64,000 nt of DNA, taken from Raineyella sp964528755. Lineage in GTDB: Bacteria; Actinomycetota; Actinomycetes; Propionibacteriales; Propionibacteriaceae. The position numbers and the translations under genes were made by a program. The notes beneath the pieces are model-generated. The model ran no database searches. It was not told the origin of the DNA and worked only from the letters and a program-made list of their open reading frames with translations. The stretch's first letter is position 1; the number at the start of each line of letters is the position of its first letter. Below, one piece after another: positions 18,358 to 26,177 of the stretch. The stretch lies in contig CAZGWN010000003.1 in assembly GCA_964528755.1 (NCBI GenBank), positions 1 to 64,000 of the forward strand. Direction: 5' to 3'.

Positions 18358-19941
18358 TCAGCGCTCCGGGGTCTGCTCGTCGGCGGCCTCGTCGGCCTGC
18401 TCGTCGGGAGCTTCGGCGGGCTCCGCGGCCGGTACGACCACCGGAGCGGTCAGCGCCATGCCCGGCCCGAGGTCGACCGTACGGGCGGCGTCCGACGGTT
18501 CGGACTCCTCCGATTCCTCGGCATCCCCGATGATGTCGTCACCCGAGGACGCCTCGTCGTCGTGCTCCTCGTCGAGGTCATCCTCGTCGAGGCCGTCGTT
18601 GTCGGTCTCCTCGGCCGCTTCGGAGCGCAGGACGCTCATGTCCACCGGCGCCCCGGTGGTGTCGGTGACCTGGGCCTCGGCGACGATCAGGCCGAGGGCC
18701 TTGGACCGGCGGATCTCGGTCATCCACTCCTGCACGTGGTTGTGCTCCAGCATGTGCTGCATCTCCTGATCGGGAGACGTACGGTTCGCCCGGGCCCGCT
18801 GGAACAGGTAGTCGGTCAGGTCGGACTGCTCGACGGTGATGTCGCGGTCCTCGGCGATCTTGTCGAGGATGATCTGGGCCTTGACGGCGTCGGCGGACCG
18901 CTCGGCGAGGTCGGCGCGGAACTCCTCCTCGGTCTGGTCGCCCTCCTGGTCGGCGAGGTACTGCTTGAGGGTCATCCCGGCCTGGCCGAGCTCCTGGTCG
19001 ACCTGCTGGTTGCGGGCCTCCACCTCGGAGGCGAGCACGCTCTCGGGCACCGCCAGGTCGATCCGGTCGATCACGGCCTTGAGGACGTCATCGCGGGCGG
19101 CGTTGGCCTGCTCGGCCCGGTGCACCCGTTCGAGGTTGGAGCGCAGGTCCTCACGCATCTCCTCGACCGTGTCGAACTCCGACACCATCTGGGCGAAGTC
19201 GTCATCGACCTCGGGCAGCTCGTGCGCGGCGACCCGCGACACGGAGACCTCGATCTGCGCCTCCTGCCCCTCGGCCGGCCCGCCGACCAGGGTGGAGGTG
19301 AAGGTCGCCGACTCGCCGGCCTTCAGCCCGGTCAGCGCCTCGTCCATGCCCTCGACCATGCCGCCGGTGCCGATCACATAGGCCACGTCGGTGGCCTCGC
19401 CGCCCTCGACCGGCTCCCCGTCGCGGGTGGCCTTCAGGTCGAACGTGACGGCATCGCCCTCGGCCGCCGCACGATCGACCTCGGTGTCGGTGGCGAACCG
19501 CTCGCGCAGGACGTTGACCTGCTCCTCCAGTTCGTCATCGGTCGACTCGATCGGCTCGACCTCGACCTCGATCGAGGCGAAGTCCGGCAGGGTGAAGTCG
19601 GGGCGGACGTCGACCTCGGCGGTGAACTCGACGGTCTGGCCGACCTCCAGCTTGGTGACCTCGATCTCCGGCTGGGCCAGCGGGTGCAGCGCGTGCTCGT
19701 CGACGGCCGCACCGTACAAGCCGGGCAGGGCCTCGTTGAGGGCCTGCTCCAGCGCGACGCCCGGGCCGAAGCGACGATCGATGATGGCGGCCGGGACGTG
19801 ACCGGGACGGAAGCCGGGGATCTGAACCTGCTGGGCGATCTCCTTGTAGGCCTTGTCCAGGTGCGGCTTCAGGTCGGAGAAGGGCACCTCAACGGTGATC
19901 TTGGCCCGCGAGGGGCTCAACTGCTCAACAGTGCTCGGCAA
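18358..19941 (-). CDS. tig: Trigger factor, ribosome-associated chaperone and peptidyl-prolyl isomerase
   Basis: A 527-residue chaperone that binds near the ribosome exit tunnel. The N-terminal ribosome-docking loop is GFRPGHVP at residues 43-50; the FKBP-type isomerase domain follows at about 160-245 (AEGDAVTFDL, GGMVEGMDEALTGL), then the helical chaperone domain. The last ~90 residues form a very acidic, disordered tail rich in D, E and S. The start is a TTG (reads L/M-PSTVEQLSPSRAKI), supported by a CAGGAG ribosome binding site about 9 nt upstream and by homologues that begin at the same point. It lies upstream of the clp genes, as in most bacteria. Confidence 0.95.
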   Translation of the reverse strand: MPSTVEQLSPSRAKITVEVPFSDLKPHLDKAYKEIAQQVQIPGFRPGHVPAAIIDRRFGPGVALEQALNEALPGLYGAAVDEHALHPLAQPEIEVTKLEVGQTVEFTAEVDVRPDFTLPDFASIEVEVEPIESTDDELEEQVNVLRERFATDTEVDRAAAEGDAVTFDLKATRDGEPVEGGEATDVAYVIGTGGMVEGMDEALTGLKAGESATFTSTLVGGPAEGQEAQIEVSVSRVAAHELPEVDDDFAQMVSEFDTVEEMREDLRSNLERVHRAEQANAARDDVLKAVIDRIDLAVPESVLASEVEARNQQVDQELGQAGMTLKQYLADQEGDQTEEEFRADLAERSADAVKAQIILDKIAEDRDITVEQSDLTDYLFQRARANRTSPDQEMQHMLEHNHVQEWMTEIRRSKALGLIVAEAQVTDTTGAPVDMSVLRSEAAEETDNDGLDEDDLDEEHDDEASSGDDIIGDAEESEESEPSDAARTVDLGPGMALTAPVVVPAAEPAEAPDEQADEAADEQTPER

Positions 19942-20088
19942 GACGGAAACTCCTGGAATCGATGCTCACGGGTGGCGGCGTTCGACCGTTCCCCCGCGAC
20001 GCTTGACATGTCCCCTGGCAGGGGTCCTCCCCCAGCGCAGACAAGACATCATCCTAGCGTGGCTGCCGCTGCCGTGGACAACTCGGAC

Positions 20089-20118
20089 TTGGCCGGGCTC
20101 GCTCCGCACGGATAGACT
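20089..20118 (+). promoter_or_regulatory. Candidate promoter for tRNA-Pro
   Basis: TTGGCC (20089-20094) and TAGACT (20113-20118) are separated by 18 bp, a fair match to the vegetative sigma factor consensus. The box lies 66 bp before the mature tRNA 5' end, leaving room for a short 5' leader that RNase P would remove. Confidence 0.5.
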
Positions 20119-20184
20119 CCAACAGTTGCGTGCGCAGGGGCGGTCGGGCATCCCGAGGTCGGTTCCCCACCGTCGACACGTGAC

Positions 20185-20257
20185 CGGGGCGTAGCGTAGT
20201 GGCTAGCGCGCCTGCTTTGGGAGCAGGAGATCGCAGGTTCGAGTCCTGTCGCCCCGA
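20185..20257 (+). tRNA. tRNA-Pro (anticodon TGG)
   Basis: The 7-bp acceptor stem CGGGGCG pairs with CGCCCCG, followed by discriminator A at 20257. The anticodon stem CCTGC/GCAGG closes the loop TTTGGGA with anticodon TGG; the T-arm contains GGTTCGAGTCC. CCA is not encoded. A decayed integrase lies 1.1-2 kb downstream, so this gene may have been the integration site, but I find no duplicated 3' end. Confidence 0.97.
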
Positions 20258-20267
20258 CCCTTCACAC

Positions 20268-20303
20268 CCCCCCGATCCCGCATGATTTCGCGGTCCCGGG
20301 GGG
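20268..20303 (+). terminator. Probable terminator after tRNA-Pro
   Basis: An imperfect hairpin: six C:G pairs plus one G:C pair at the base, a 3x3 internal loop, four more pairs and an 8-nt loop (ATGATTTC). It is followed by CTTCCTTC rather than a clean T-run. It starts 11 bp after the tRNA, where an intrinsic terminator is expected. Confidence 0.5.
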
Positions 20304-20468
20304 CTTCCTTCACCTCTCCAGGTGGGTCGGATCGAGGGTCCGCGCGGATGGCGGCGGTGGTACCGGCGGGTGCCCGAGACCCGCGCCGTTGCATTGATCG
20401 GCCTCAATCGAACACTCGTCCACAGGTGCCCGATGGGTACCGGCTCGATGCCCCGGGCGGCATCGGGC

Positions 20469-20514
20469 TTGTCAGTGACAACTCCGCGTTCTAGACTCTT
20501 GTCACTGACAAGAG
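20469..20514 (+). promoter_or_regulatory. Promoter with two palindromic operators, upstream of the HicA-like gene
   Basis: A -35 box TTGTCA (20469-20474) and -10 box TAGACT (20492-20497) are spaced by exactly 17 bp. The -35 lies in the palindrome TTGTCA-G-TGACAA (20469-20481). A second palindrome, CTCTTGTCA-C-TGACAAGAG (20496-20514), overlaps the end of the -10 box and the likely transcription start. Both share the core TTGTCA-N-TGACAA and their centres are 30 bp apart, about three helical turns. This is a textbook layout for cooperative repression, most simply by the HTH protein encoded downstream. Confidence 0.75.
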
Positions 20515-20532
20515 AAGAGGGGAGGTGATGCG

Positions 20533-20730
20533 GTGCAGCCGAAGGAGATCAAGGAACTCCTGAAGCACCTGGAAGCACAGGGCGCACAGATCAAGAACAT
20601 CCACAACGGATGGATGATCTACCCGCCCGACCCGAACGCGCAATTGGTCGCGATCCACAAGACGCCATCCGACTGGAGGGCAGAGAAAAAACTCAGATCG
20701 CAGCTACGCAAGTCCGGGTTCGACGTGTGA
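20533..20730 (+). CDS. HicA-like small protein (possible mRNA interferase-type toxin)
   Basis: A 65-residue basic protein. The pattern of an N-terminal helix (KEIKELLKHLEAQG), a short strand with GWMIYPPDP and the tail TPSDWRAEKKLRSQLRKSGF resembles the HicA dsRBD-like fold found in actinobacterial mobile elements. The usual HicA catalytic His in G-S/K-H-H is not clearly present; the nearest is NIHNGW (His near residue 24), so activity is uncertain. It starts with GTG after a strong GGGGAGGTGA ribosome binding site. The gene follows a promoter with two operators and precedes an HTH gene by 104 bp, the layout of a toxin-antitoxin pair. Confidence 0.6.
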   Translation: MQPKEIKELLKHLEAQGAQIKNIHNGWMIYPPDPNAQLVAIHKTPSDWRAEKKLRSQLRKSGFDV

Positions 20731-20834
20731 CAGGACCCCGGCTATGGCCGGAAGGTGACACAACCACCATAGCCGGGCTCCCCTCCAGCCCTCAACACCG
20801 CATCCCAGCCCCCGAGAGAGCAAGGATCACCAAC

Positions 20835-21314
20835 ATGACCACCTGGCACGCCAGAGTCGTCTGGAGGGCGCCGTCCCCCACCAACGACGACACCGTATTC
20901 ACCATCATGGACGACCTCGATGAGCACGCGCCGCTCGCGACCGTCGCCCGCGACCACACCTCCGGCACGGTCGCGATCACCCTCGACGCCGACACCGTCG
21001 AAGCCGCGGCCACTGAGGCGACCCGACGCGTCCGCGAGGTCCTCGCCCACCGCATTGACGGCTCCTACATCGACGGTGTCGAGATCCTTTCCGACACCGA
21101 CCTCGACACCGAGCTTGCCCGCCCGCTGTTCCCCGACGTCGTCGGCTACGCCGAGATCGCTGACATGGGCGGCGTGTCCAGGCAGCGTGCCCGACAGTGG
21201 GCCCAGATCCCCGGCTTTCCCCCGCCGGTGATCACCACCGCACAAGGACCGCTCCGCTCACGTGCCGCGGTCGCAGCGTGGCTCGACGCCCGCAAGGCAC
21301 CGGCCGACGCCTGA
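20835..21314 (+). CDS. Small HTH protein, possible antitoxin/regulator of the preceding gene
   Basis: A 159-residue acidic protein. Residues about 1-105 form an uncharacterised alpha/beta domain (TVAITLDADTVEAAATEATR), which could be a HicB-like ligand of the preceding protein. Residues about 108-155 are an excisionase/MerR-like helix-turn-helix: VGYAEIADMGGVSRQRARQW, then GFPPPV and SRAAVAAWLDARK. It likely binds the palindromes upstream of 20533; alternatively it could be a relic excisionase or regulator of the decayed integrase, which faces it across a strong terminator. Start chosen at ATG 20835. The function is an inference from fold and context. Confidence 0.6.
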   Translation: MTTWHARVVWRAPSPTNDDTVFTIMDDLDEHAPLATVARDHTSGTVAITLDADTVEAAATEATRRVREVLAHRIDGSYIDGVEILSDTDLDTELARPLFPDVVGYAEIADMGGVSRQRARQWAQIPGFPPPVITTAQGPLRSRAAVAAWLDARKAPADA

Positions 21315-21327
21315 CGTCATCGCCCAC

Positions 21328-21364
21328 AAGTGCCGCCCAGCAGCCCTCCTGCTGGGCGGCACTT
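21328..21364. terminator. Strong bidirectional terminator between convergent genes
   Basis: A perfect 16-bp stem (AAGTGCCGCCCAGCAG with its complement) closed by the 5-nt loop CCCTC. On the plus strand it ends in ACTTTCT; on the minus strand it also ends in ACTT. It starts 13 bp after the stop of the HTH gene and 18 bp beyond the original stop of the integrase pseudogene, so it would terminate transcription from both sides. Confidence 0.85.
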
Positions 21365-21382
21365 TCTGTGTTCGGGAGCGGA

Positions 21383-22275
21383 TCAGCCGCCATCGATGAG
21401 ACTCTCCATCTGGGCTGCCACTTCGTCGAACTGTGCTCATCCCATCGGTGCCCATACAGATCCAACGTCATGGTCGCCGACCGGTGGCCGAGCATGCGTT
21501 GCACGGCCTTCACGCCGGCGCCGGCGGCGATCGCCGGACTCGCGGCAGTTCCGTTCTTCGACCGGTGGATCCGCAGCCGCCGACGCGCGACATCGACGTC
21601 ACCCACGCTCAGGGCGCACGCCTTTCCGATCCGCGGCCCTGTCGTGCCGAGCAGCCACACCATCGCCGTATCCCTGGCCAGATCCCTGGCCAGCCCTATC
21701 GTCTTGACAGTTCTCCCGTGCGGGCCGCGGGTCGCCACAGCATGCTCGTCCGGAGGGTGTGGGCCGGCCGCTGTCGCGAGCGCTGCAAGCTGCCCGGGGT
21801 GGAGGAACCTCGGCTCGCGCGGCTGGTCGGCTCCAACCCGGATCCCGACCGCAGGGTTCGCCTCGATCATGCCGTCCGCGACGACGAGTTGCGGCGCCCC
21901 GCGGAGGCACTGGTGGATCTTCGCCCGACCCGAACTCGACCCGCCCAGTCCGGCCACCCACGCCGCCGGCCGGGACGGGGCCAAGTCTCCGGGCAGCGCG
22001 TCACCCCACGCTCGGTCGAGACGGACCGCGGCGTTCTCGCACGCCTCGTACCCCCGTTCGGACAGCCCGTTCTTCGTGTCAAGCCACATCGCCGTGAGCT
22101 CCGGGACAGGCACCTGCGGCGTGGCCTGGGCGCCACTTCCCCGGCCGGTCATCAGCTGGTGCCAGCGGCGTTGCGCAGCCGCCTTCACCGTGAACGACTC
22201 CGCGCGGCGGCCGGACGAGTCGGACCAGCGGGCCCGCCGGCGCTTCCCGCGCCCCCACCGCTTCGGGGAACTTGA
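21383..22275 (-). pseudogene. Tyrosine recombinase (integrase) pseudogene
   Basis: Recognisable pieces of a phage/ICE-type integrase: the N-terminal arm-binding segment GKRRRARWSDSSGRRAESFT (near 22220), a SAM-like core ending VADGMIEANPAVGIRV, and part of the catalytic domain (TTGPRIGKACALSVGDVD, then AIAAGAGVKAVQRMLGHRSA and LDLYGH with the catalytic Tyr). Lesions: no start codon in the proper frame before the N-terminal segment; an in-frame deletion between RIHRSKNG and TAASPAIAAG that removes roughly 70 residues, including the HxLRH box; and a frameshift near 21430, after which another frame gives FDEVAAQMESLIDGG and a TGA at 21383. The open frame seen today runs on through the terminator to 21232. 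Inactive as a recombinase. Confidence 0.88.
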
Positions 22276-22403
22276 CCTCCCCTGGACTCATTGACGTGGA
22301 AAGGAACCCCGATCGTCGGCCGCCCACTCCACCAACCGAACGGACGACCGGTCCCCCGCAGACGGCCGGACACACAACCACCCCCGACTGGAGAATCGGG
22401 CAC

Positions 22404-22982
22404 ATGAGCATGATGGACTGGCTGATGGGCCGCACGGAAAAACAGCAGGAACGCAAGCGCCGCGCCAGGGCACGCGACGACGAACTCGCGATGAAGAGCG
22501 GATGGGCATGGACGGCCGGAACGCCCGAAGGGAAAGCGGCGGTCCGCGCCGCGAACGCCGAGAAGAAGGCGAAGGATGCCGAGCGGTCCGAGTGGGACTA
22601 CACCGACCTGATCCGCAACGGTGTCCTGACCGTCCCGTTCACCTGGGTCGGACCCCACAAGGGGCTGAAGACGGAACTGCCGGTCGCCGGCTGTGTCGCG
22701 ATCGTGACCGAGGACAGTCCTCGATCGCGGATCACCGCGACCCGGGTGGCCGCCGGGGCGGTGATCGCCGGGCCGGTCGGGGCGCTCGTGGGAGCCCTGG
22801 CCCGCAAGGACACGACGAAGACCAGGCTGTGGCTGCAGGCGCCGGACGGCCGCGAGTGGACGTGGGAGGCCCGCACCAACGGGGCGATCGCCGCCCTGGC
22901 GGCAGACGGGATCACCACCGGCATGCAGCGGGTCGCCGACGCGATCAACGCCGCCAGCGCCCACTACGCCGCCGAGCTCTGA
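22404..22982 (+). CDS. Unknown protein with Ala/Gly-rich helix
   Basis: A 192-residue protein I do not recognise. The N-terminus (MSMMDWLMGRTEKQQERKRR) is strongly basic and helical. A middle part contains YTDLIRNGVLTVPFTWVG and GLKTELPVAGCVAIVTEDS. Residues about 110-130 are a small-residue helix (VAAGAVIAGPVGALVGALAR) that could be a glycine-zipper membrane segment, followed by TTKTRLWLQAPDGREWTWEA. I chose ATG 22404, preceded by GGAGA; the frame is open further upstream, but that part looks non-coding. It lies next to the integrase pseudogene and may be cargo of the same decayed element. Confidence 0.6.
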   Translation: MSMMDWLMGRTEKQQERKRRARARDDELAMKSGWAWTAGTPEGKAAVRAANAEKKAKDAERSEWDYTDLIRNGVLTVPFTWVGPHKGLKTELPVAGCVAIVTEDSPRSRITATRVAAGAVIAGPVGALVGALARKDTTKTRLWLQAPDGREWTWEARTNGAIAALAADGITTGMQRVADAINAASAHYAAEL

Positions 22983-23069
22983 TCGGCCGGTCGAGCGGCT
23001 CGCCGCGGCAGCCGCCGGGTAGCCCCGGTGCCATCGACCGGGCGCACCATCGACGGGCACAATGACGGC

Positions 23070-23834
23070 ATGGCACGCATGCTCCCCTCGGCGCCCCGGG
23101 ACTGGGACGCAGCGACGTACGGCTCCCTGCCGCTGCCTCATGTCGGCTGGGGACGTGGGGTGATCGACCGGCTGATGCCCCGCGACGGCGAGGCGATCCT
23201 GGAACTCGGCTGCGGCACGGGCCGTGACGCCGCGGTGCTGCTCGCCGAACACCCTTCCTGCCGGCTGATCGGGATGGATGCCTCCCCGTCGATGCTCGCC
23301 TCCGCCGAGGAGGCCCTCCGCCCGTACGGTGACCGGGTCCGGCTGATCCGGGCCGATCTGCGGGGTGGCTTCGCTCTCGACGAACCCGTGGATGCCGTCA
23401 TGAGCGTCGCGACCCTGCATTGGCTGCCCGACCATCCGACGGTCTTCGCGGCGGTCGCCCGGGCGCTGCGTCCGGGCGGACGGTTCGTCGCCGAGGCCGG
23501 CGGCGAGGGCCAACTGCGCCGCGTCGACCGGGCCCGCCGACTCGTCGAGGGCACCCCCGAACCCGCCGATGCGACCCATTTCGCCGGCATTCCGTCCACC
23601 CGGGAGGCCCTCACGGCGGCGGGCTTCACCGACATCGAGGTGCGGCTGCGTCCCGACCCGCTGGTCCTGGACGACGCCACCATCCGCCCGTACCTGGCCA
23701 CGGTCATCCTCGGTGAACCGCTACGGCAGATGTCCGCCGCAGACGGTGACGCGTACGTGGATGCCGTCGCCCGGGCGATGGGCGAACCGGTGATCGACTA
23801 TGTGCGGTTGGAAGTGGAGGCGCGTTCGGCCTGA
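23070..23834 (+). CDS. Class I SAM-dependent methyltransferase, trans-aconitate methyltransferase-like
   Basis: A 254-residue cytosolic protein. The SAM-binding motif I is ILELGCGTGRDAAVLL (residues ~42-57), followed by LIGMDASPSMLASAEEAL (motif II) and DAVMSVATLHWLPDHPTVF. The layout and the WDAATYGSLPLPHVGWGRGV opening match the trans-aconitate 2-methyltransferase/ubiquinone methyltransferase-like group; substrate unknown. Start is ATG 23070, with ATG 23079 also possible. Its last 37 bp overlap the 3' end of the convergent VIT-VWA gene. Confidence 0.85.
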   Translation: MARMLPSAPRDWDAATYGSLPLPHVGWGRGVIDRLMPRDGEAILELGCGTGRDAAVLLAEHPSCRLIGMDASPSMLASAEEALRPYGDRVRLIRADLRGGFALDEPVDAVMSVATLHWLPDHPTVFAAVARALRPGGRFVAEAGGEGQLRRVDRARRLVEGTPEPADATHFAGIPSTREALTAAGFTDIEVRLRPDPLVLDDATIRPYLATVILGEPLRQMSAADGDAYVDAVARAMGEPVIDYVRLEVEARSA

Positions 23835-26158
23835 TCCGTCGGCTTCTCGCCGCCCGCGACGGCGCGCAGCAGATCGGTCATCGTCGTCCACCACGTGGTC
23901 ACCGCCTCCTCGTCCAGACCGGCCACGACATCCGAGCTCAGGCGCTCGGCCGTCGACCGCAGCTCCTCGGCGACCGGCCCGGCAGCGTCCTTCGTCGCCA
24001 GCGCCAGTCGACTGGCCAGATCGTCGAGGATCTCACGACGCTCCCACCAGGGCACCGACGCCTCGACCAGCGCCAGCCGATCCGCCTCCTCACCGGCCAG
24101 CACCCGGAGCTCCTCGTCGTCGACCCGGGCGTACGCCGCCGCCCCGGGCGTCGCGGACCCCCCCAGCGTCGGCAAGCGTGCAGCGATTACCCGCCCCGCT
24201 CCCCGGGTCTCCTCGTACCCCTCGTCATTCTCCCCGGCGTCGATCTCCTCCTCGAAAGCCGCGTGGAAGACGGCGGCCCGGCTCACCATCGGCGCCCCCA
24301 TGGCGAGAACGGCGGACCGTGGCCCGCTCGGCGCGCCGCCTCCGGCCCAGCCCGACGGGAGCTCGACCGGCTGCGTCACCCGACGACGGTCGGTGCCGCC
24401 GGCAACGACCCGCTCGTCGATCGCCACCCAGGCCGTGCAGGGGCTCAGCACCCCGAACCGCAGCGAGGTGTCGATGATCTCGGCCTCCAGTTCCTCGGCG
24501 ACGGGCGCGTCCTCGGCGGCCGACCGCCACCCCGTCAGGGCGGCCCGCTGGTCGTGCAGGTCACGGATCCGGTCCCGGGCCCACAGCGCGCTCAGGGCCC
24601 GGTCGTCAACGGGGACGGCAGCAACCTCCATCCGCCAGTCCTGGTCCCGGCGGGTCCGCCCGGCAACCCGCATCCGGGCCCCGAGCTGCGGCACACCGGT
24701 GTAGCGGCCGGTCAGGACCAGCGGCACTCCGGGGAACAGGTCGGGCAGCTCCGCCGGCGTGACACTGTCGGCGACGACGTCCAGGCCGACGGCCTGCCAG
24801 CTCAGCCCGGTCACCGCGGGCGACCCGATCCGACGGTGGATCGTGACCATCGCGCGGTCGAGCACGTCCTCGCTCTCGACCAGTTCGGCCCGGCCCCGGC
24901 CCGCGGCCGCGAGCCGTCCCAGAAATCCGGCATTCACCGCCCGGTCGATCCCGACCGCGTGGATCCGCACGCCCGGACCGACCCTCCCCACCCGGGCCAG
25001 GATGTCGTCCTCGTTGCCCACCTGTCCGTCGGTGACCAGCACGACCACCCGGTCCCGATGAGGGTCGGTGACCATGGCCAGTGCCTCGACCAGCGGCGCG
25101 AGCAACTCGGTGCCGCCGCGGGCGTCCAGTCGGGAAAGGAACTCCACGGCGGCGTACCGGCGCCGGTCGTCTGCAGGACTCCACCCCGATTCGAGTCGGT
25201 CGCACCGCTCGATGTCGTGGTCGAACGCGAGGACCGCGAAACGGTCGGCGGCCGTCAGGCTGTCCACGATCCGCGCCGCGGCCCGGCGGGCGGCCACCAT
25301 CTTCCAACCGGTCATGCTGCCGGAACGATCCAGCAGCAGGACGACGTCGCGGGGCCGAGGCAGGTCGGCGCCCTCCGGCGGCAGCACGGTCAGTCGGAAG
25401 GCCCCGTCCGGTGACAGCGCGAGGCTGCCGGCGGGCAGGTCGGACGTGCGGTATCCCAGCCGCAGGATGAAGTCGCGGTCCAGCCGCTCCCCCGGATCGA
25501 TCGACAGATGATTGCCCTCCTGACGAACGGCATGCAGGGACGACTCCACCGTGGGAGCCGGCAGGCCGGCCGGGTCGATGTCGACCTCGATCGACAGGGC
25601 GACCGGATCGGGGAAGCCGGGCAGGATGACCGGCGGGACGATCCGGGATGTCTCGGGTGTGTCCTCCCCGGCCGGCAGATAGCGGGGTGCGACCACCAGC
25701 GGCAGGCGATAGGTGGCATGGTCGTCCTCGTACGCCAGCGGCCCCACGAAGGTCAGGACGATGCTGACCTGCTCGCCGGCCAGGATGTTGCCGACCTGGA
25801 GGGTGAACACATCGGGCCGTTCCTCCTGGGCGATGGCCGCCCGCTGCCCCGACCCGATCGCCGCCTGGTACTCGGCCTGGGCTGCGCTGCGCTCGTCCAG
25901 CTCGGCCGTGACCGTCCGGCCGTGCGCAATCAGCTTCATCGAGGTCACCGCCGCCCGGGCCGGCAGCGGGAAGATGTAGGTCGCCTCCAGGGGGAGGTCG
26001 TACGGATTGTGGAACCGCTGGGTGAGCTCGGTTCGGCCCACCATCCCGGTGAGGCGCACCCGCGCATCCACGGCCTGCAGAGGCAGGTTGCCGCGGGCGG
26101 TCGCCAGCGCGCCGAGACCGGCCTCGGGGACATCGGCGGCGGCGGTCTGATCGGTCAT
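23798..26158 (-). CDS. VIT and von Willebrand factor A domain protein
   Basis: A 786-residue protein with no signal peptide or clear membrane helix, so probably cytosolic. Residues ~10-145 are a VIT domain (LTQRFHNPYDLPLEATYIFPLP). Residues ~270-440 are a VWA domain with an intact metal-ion site, DRSGSM at 277-282, and VVVLVTDGQVGNEDDI. The C-terminal third has the LHDQRAALTG and FGVLSPCTAWVAIDER regions typical of VIT-VWA proteins, then an acidic tail. Such proteins are thought to act as Mg2+-dependent protein-binding scaffolds; the role here is unknown. It starts 19 bp after the MerR-type gene in the same direction, so the two form an operon. Confidence 0.9.
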   Translation of the reverse strand: MTDQTAAADVPEAGLGALATARGNLPLQAVDARVRLTGMVGRTELTQRFHNPYDLPLEATYIFPLPARAAVTSMKLIAHGRTVTAELDERSAAQAEYQAAIGSGQRAAIAQEERPDVFTLQVGNILAGEQVSIVLTFVGPLAYEDDHATYRLPLVVAPRYLPAGEDTPETSRIVPPVILPGFPDPVALSIEVDIDPAGLPAPTVESSLHAVRQEGNHLSIDPGERLDRDFILRLGYRTSDLPAGSLALSPDGAFRLTVLPPEGADLPRPRDVVLLLDRSGSMTGWKMVAARRAAARIVDSLTAADRFAVLAFDHDIERCDRLESGWSPADDRRRYAAVEFLSRLDARGGTELLAPLVEALAMVTDPHRDRVVVLVTDGQVGNEDDILARVGRVGPGVRIHAVGIDRAVNAGFLGRLAAAGRGRAELVESEDVLDRAMVTIHRRIGSPAVTGLSWQAVGLDVVADSVTPAELPDLFPGVPLVLTGRYTGVPQLGARMRVAGRTRRDQDWRMEVAAVPVDDRALSALWARDRIRDLHDQRAALTGWRSAAEDAPVAEELEAEIIDTSLRFGVLSPCTAWVAIDERVVAGGTDRRRVTQPVELPSGWAGGGAPSGPRSAVLAMGAPMVSRAAVFHAAFEEEIDAGENDEGYEETRGAGRVIAARLPTLGGSATPGAAAYARVDDEELRVLAGEEADRLALVEASVPWWERREILDDLASRLALATKDAAGPVAEELRSTAERLSSDVVAGLDEEAVTTWWTTMTDLLRAVAGGEKPTDQAERASTSNRT

Positions 26159-26177
26159 GAGGGATCCCTTCGTCGGC

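Noticed and set aside
20185..22990. Search for attL/attR: a second copy of the tRNA-Pro 3' end downstream
   Set aside because: I looked for GGTTCGAGTCC and TCGCCCCG in 20258-23069 and found no repeat, so integration at this tRNA is only inferred.
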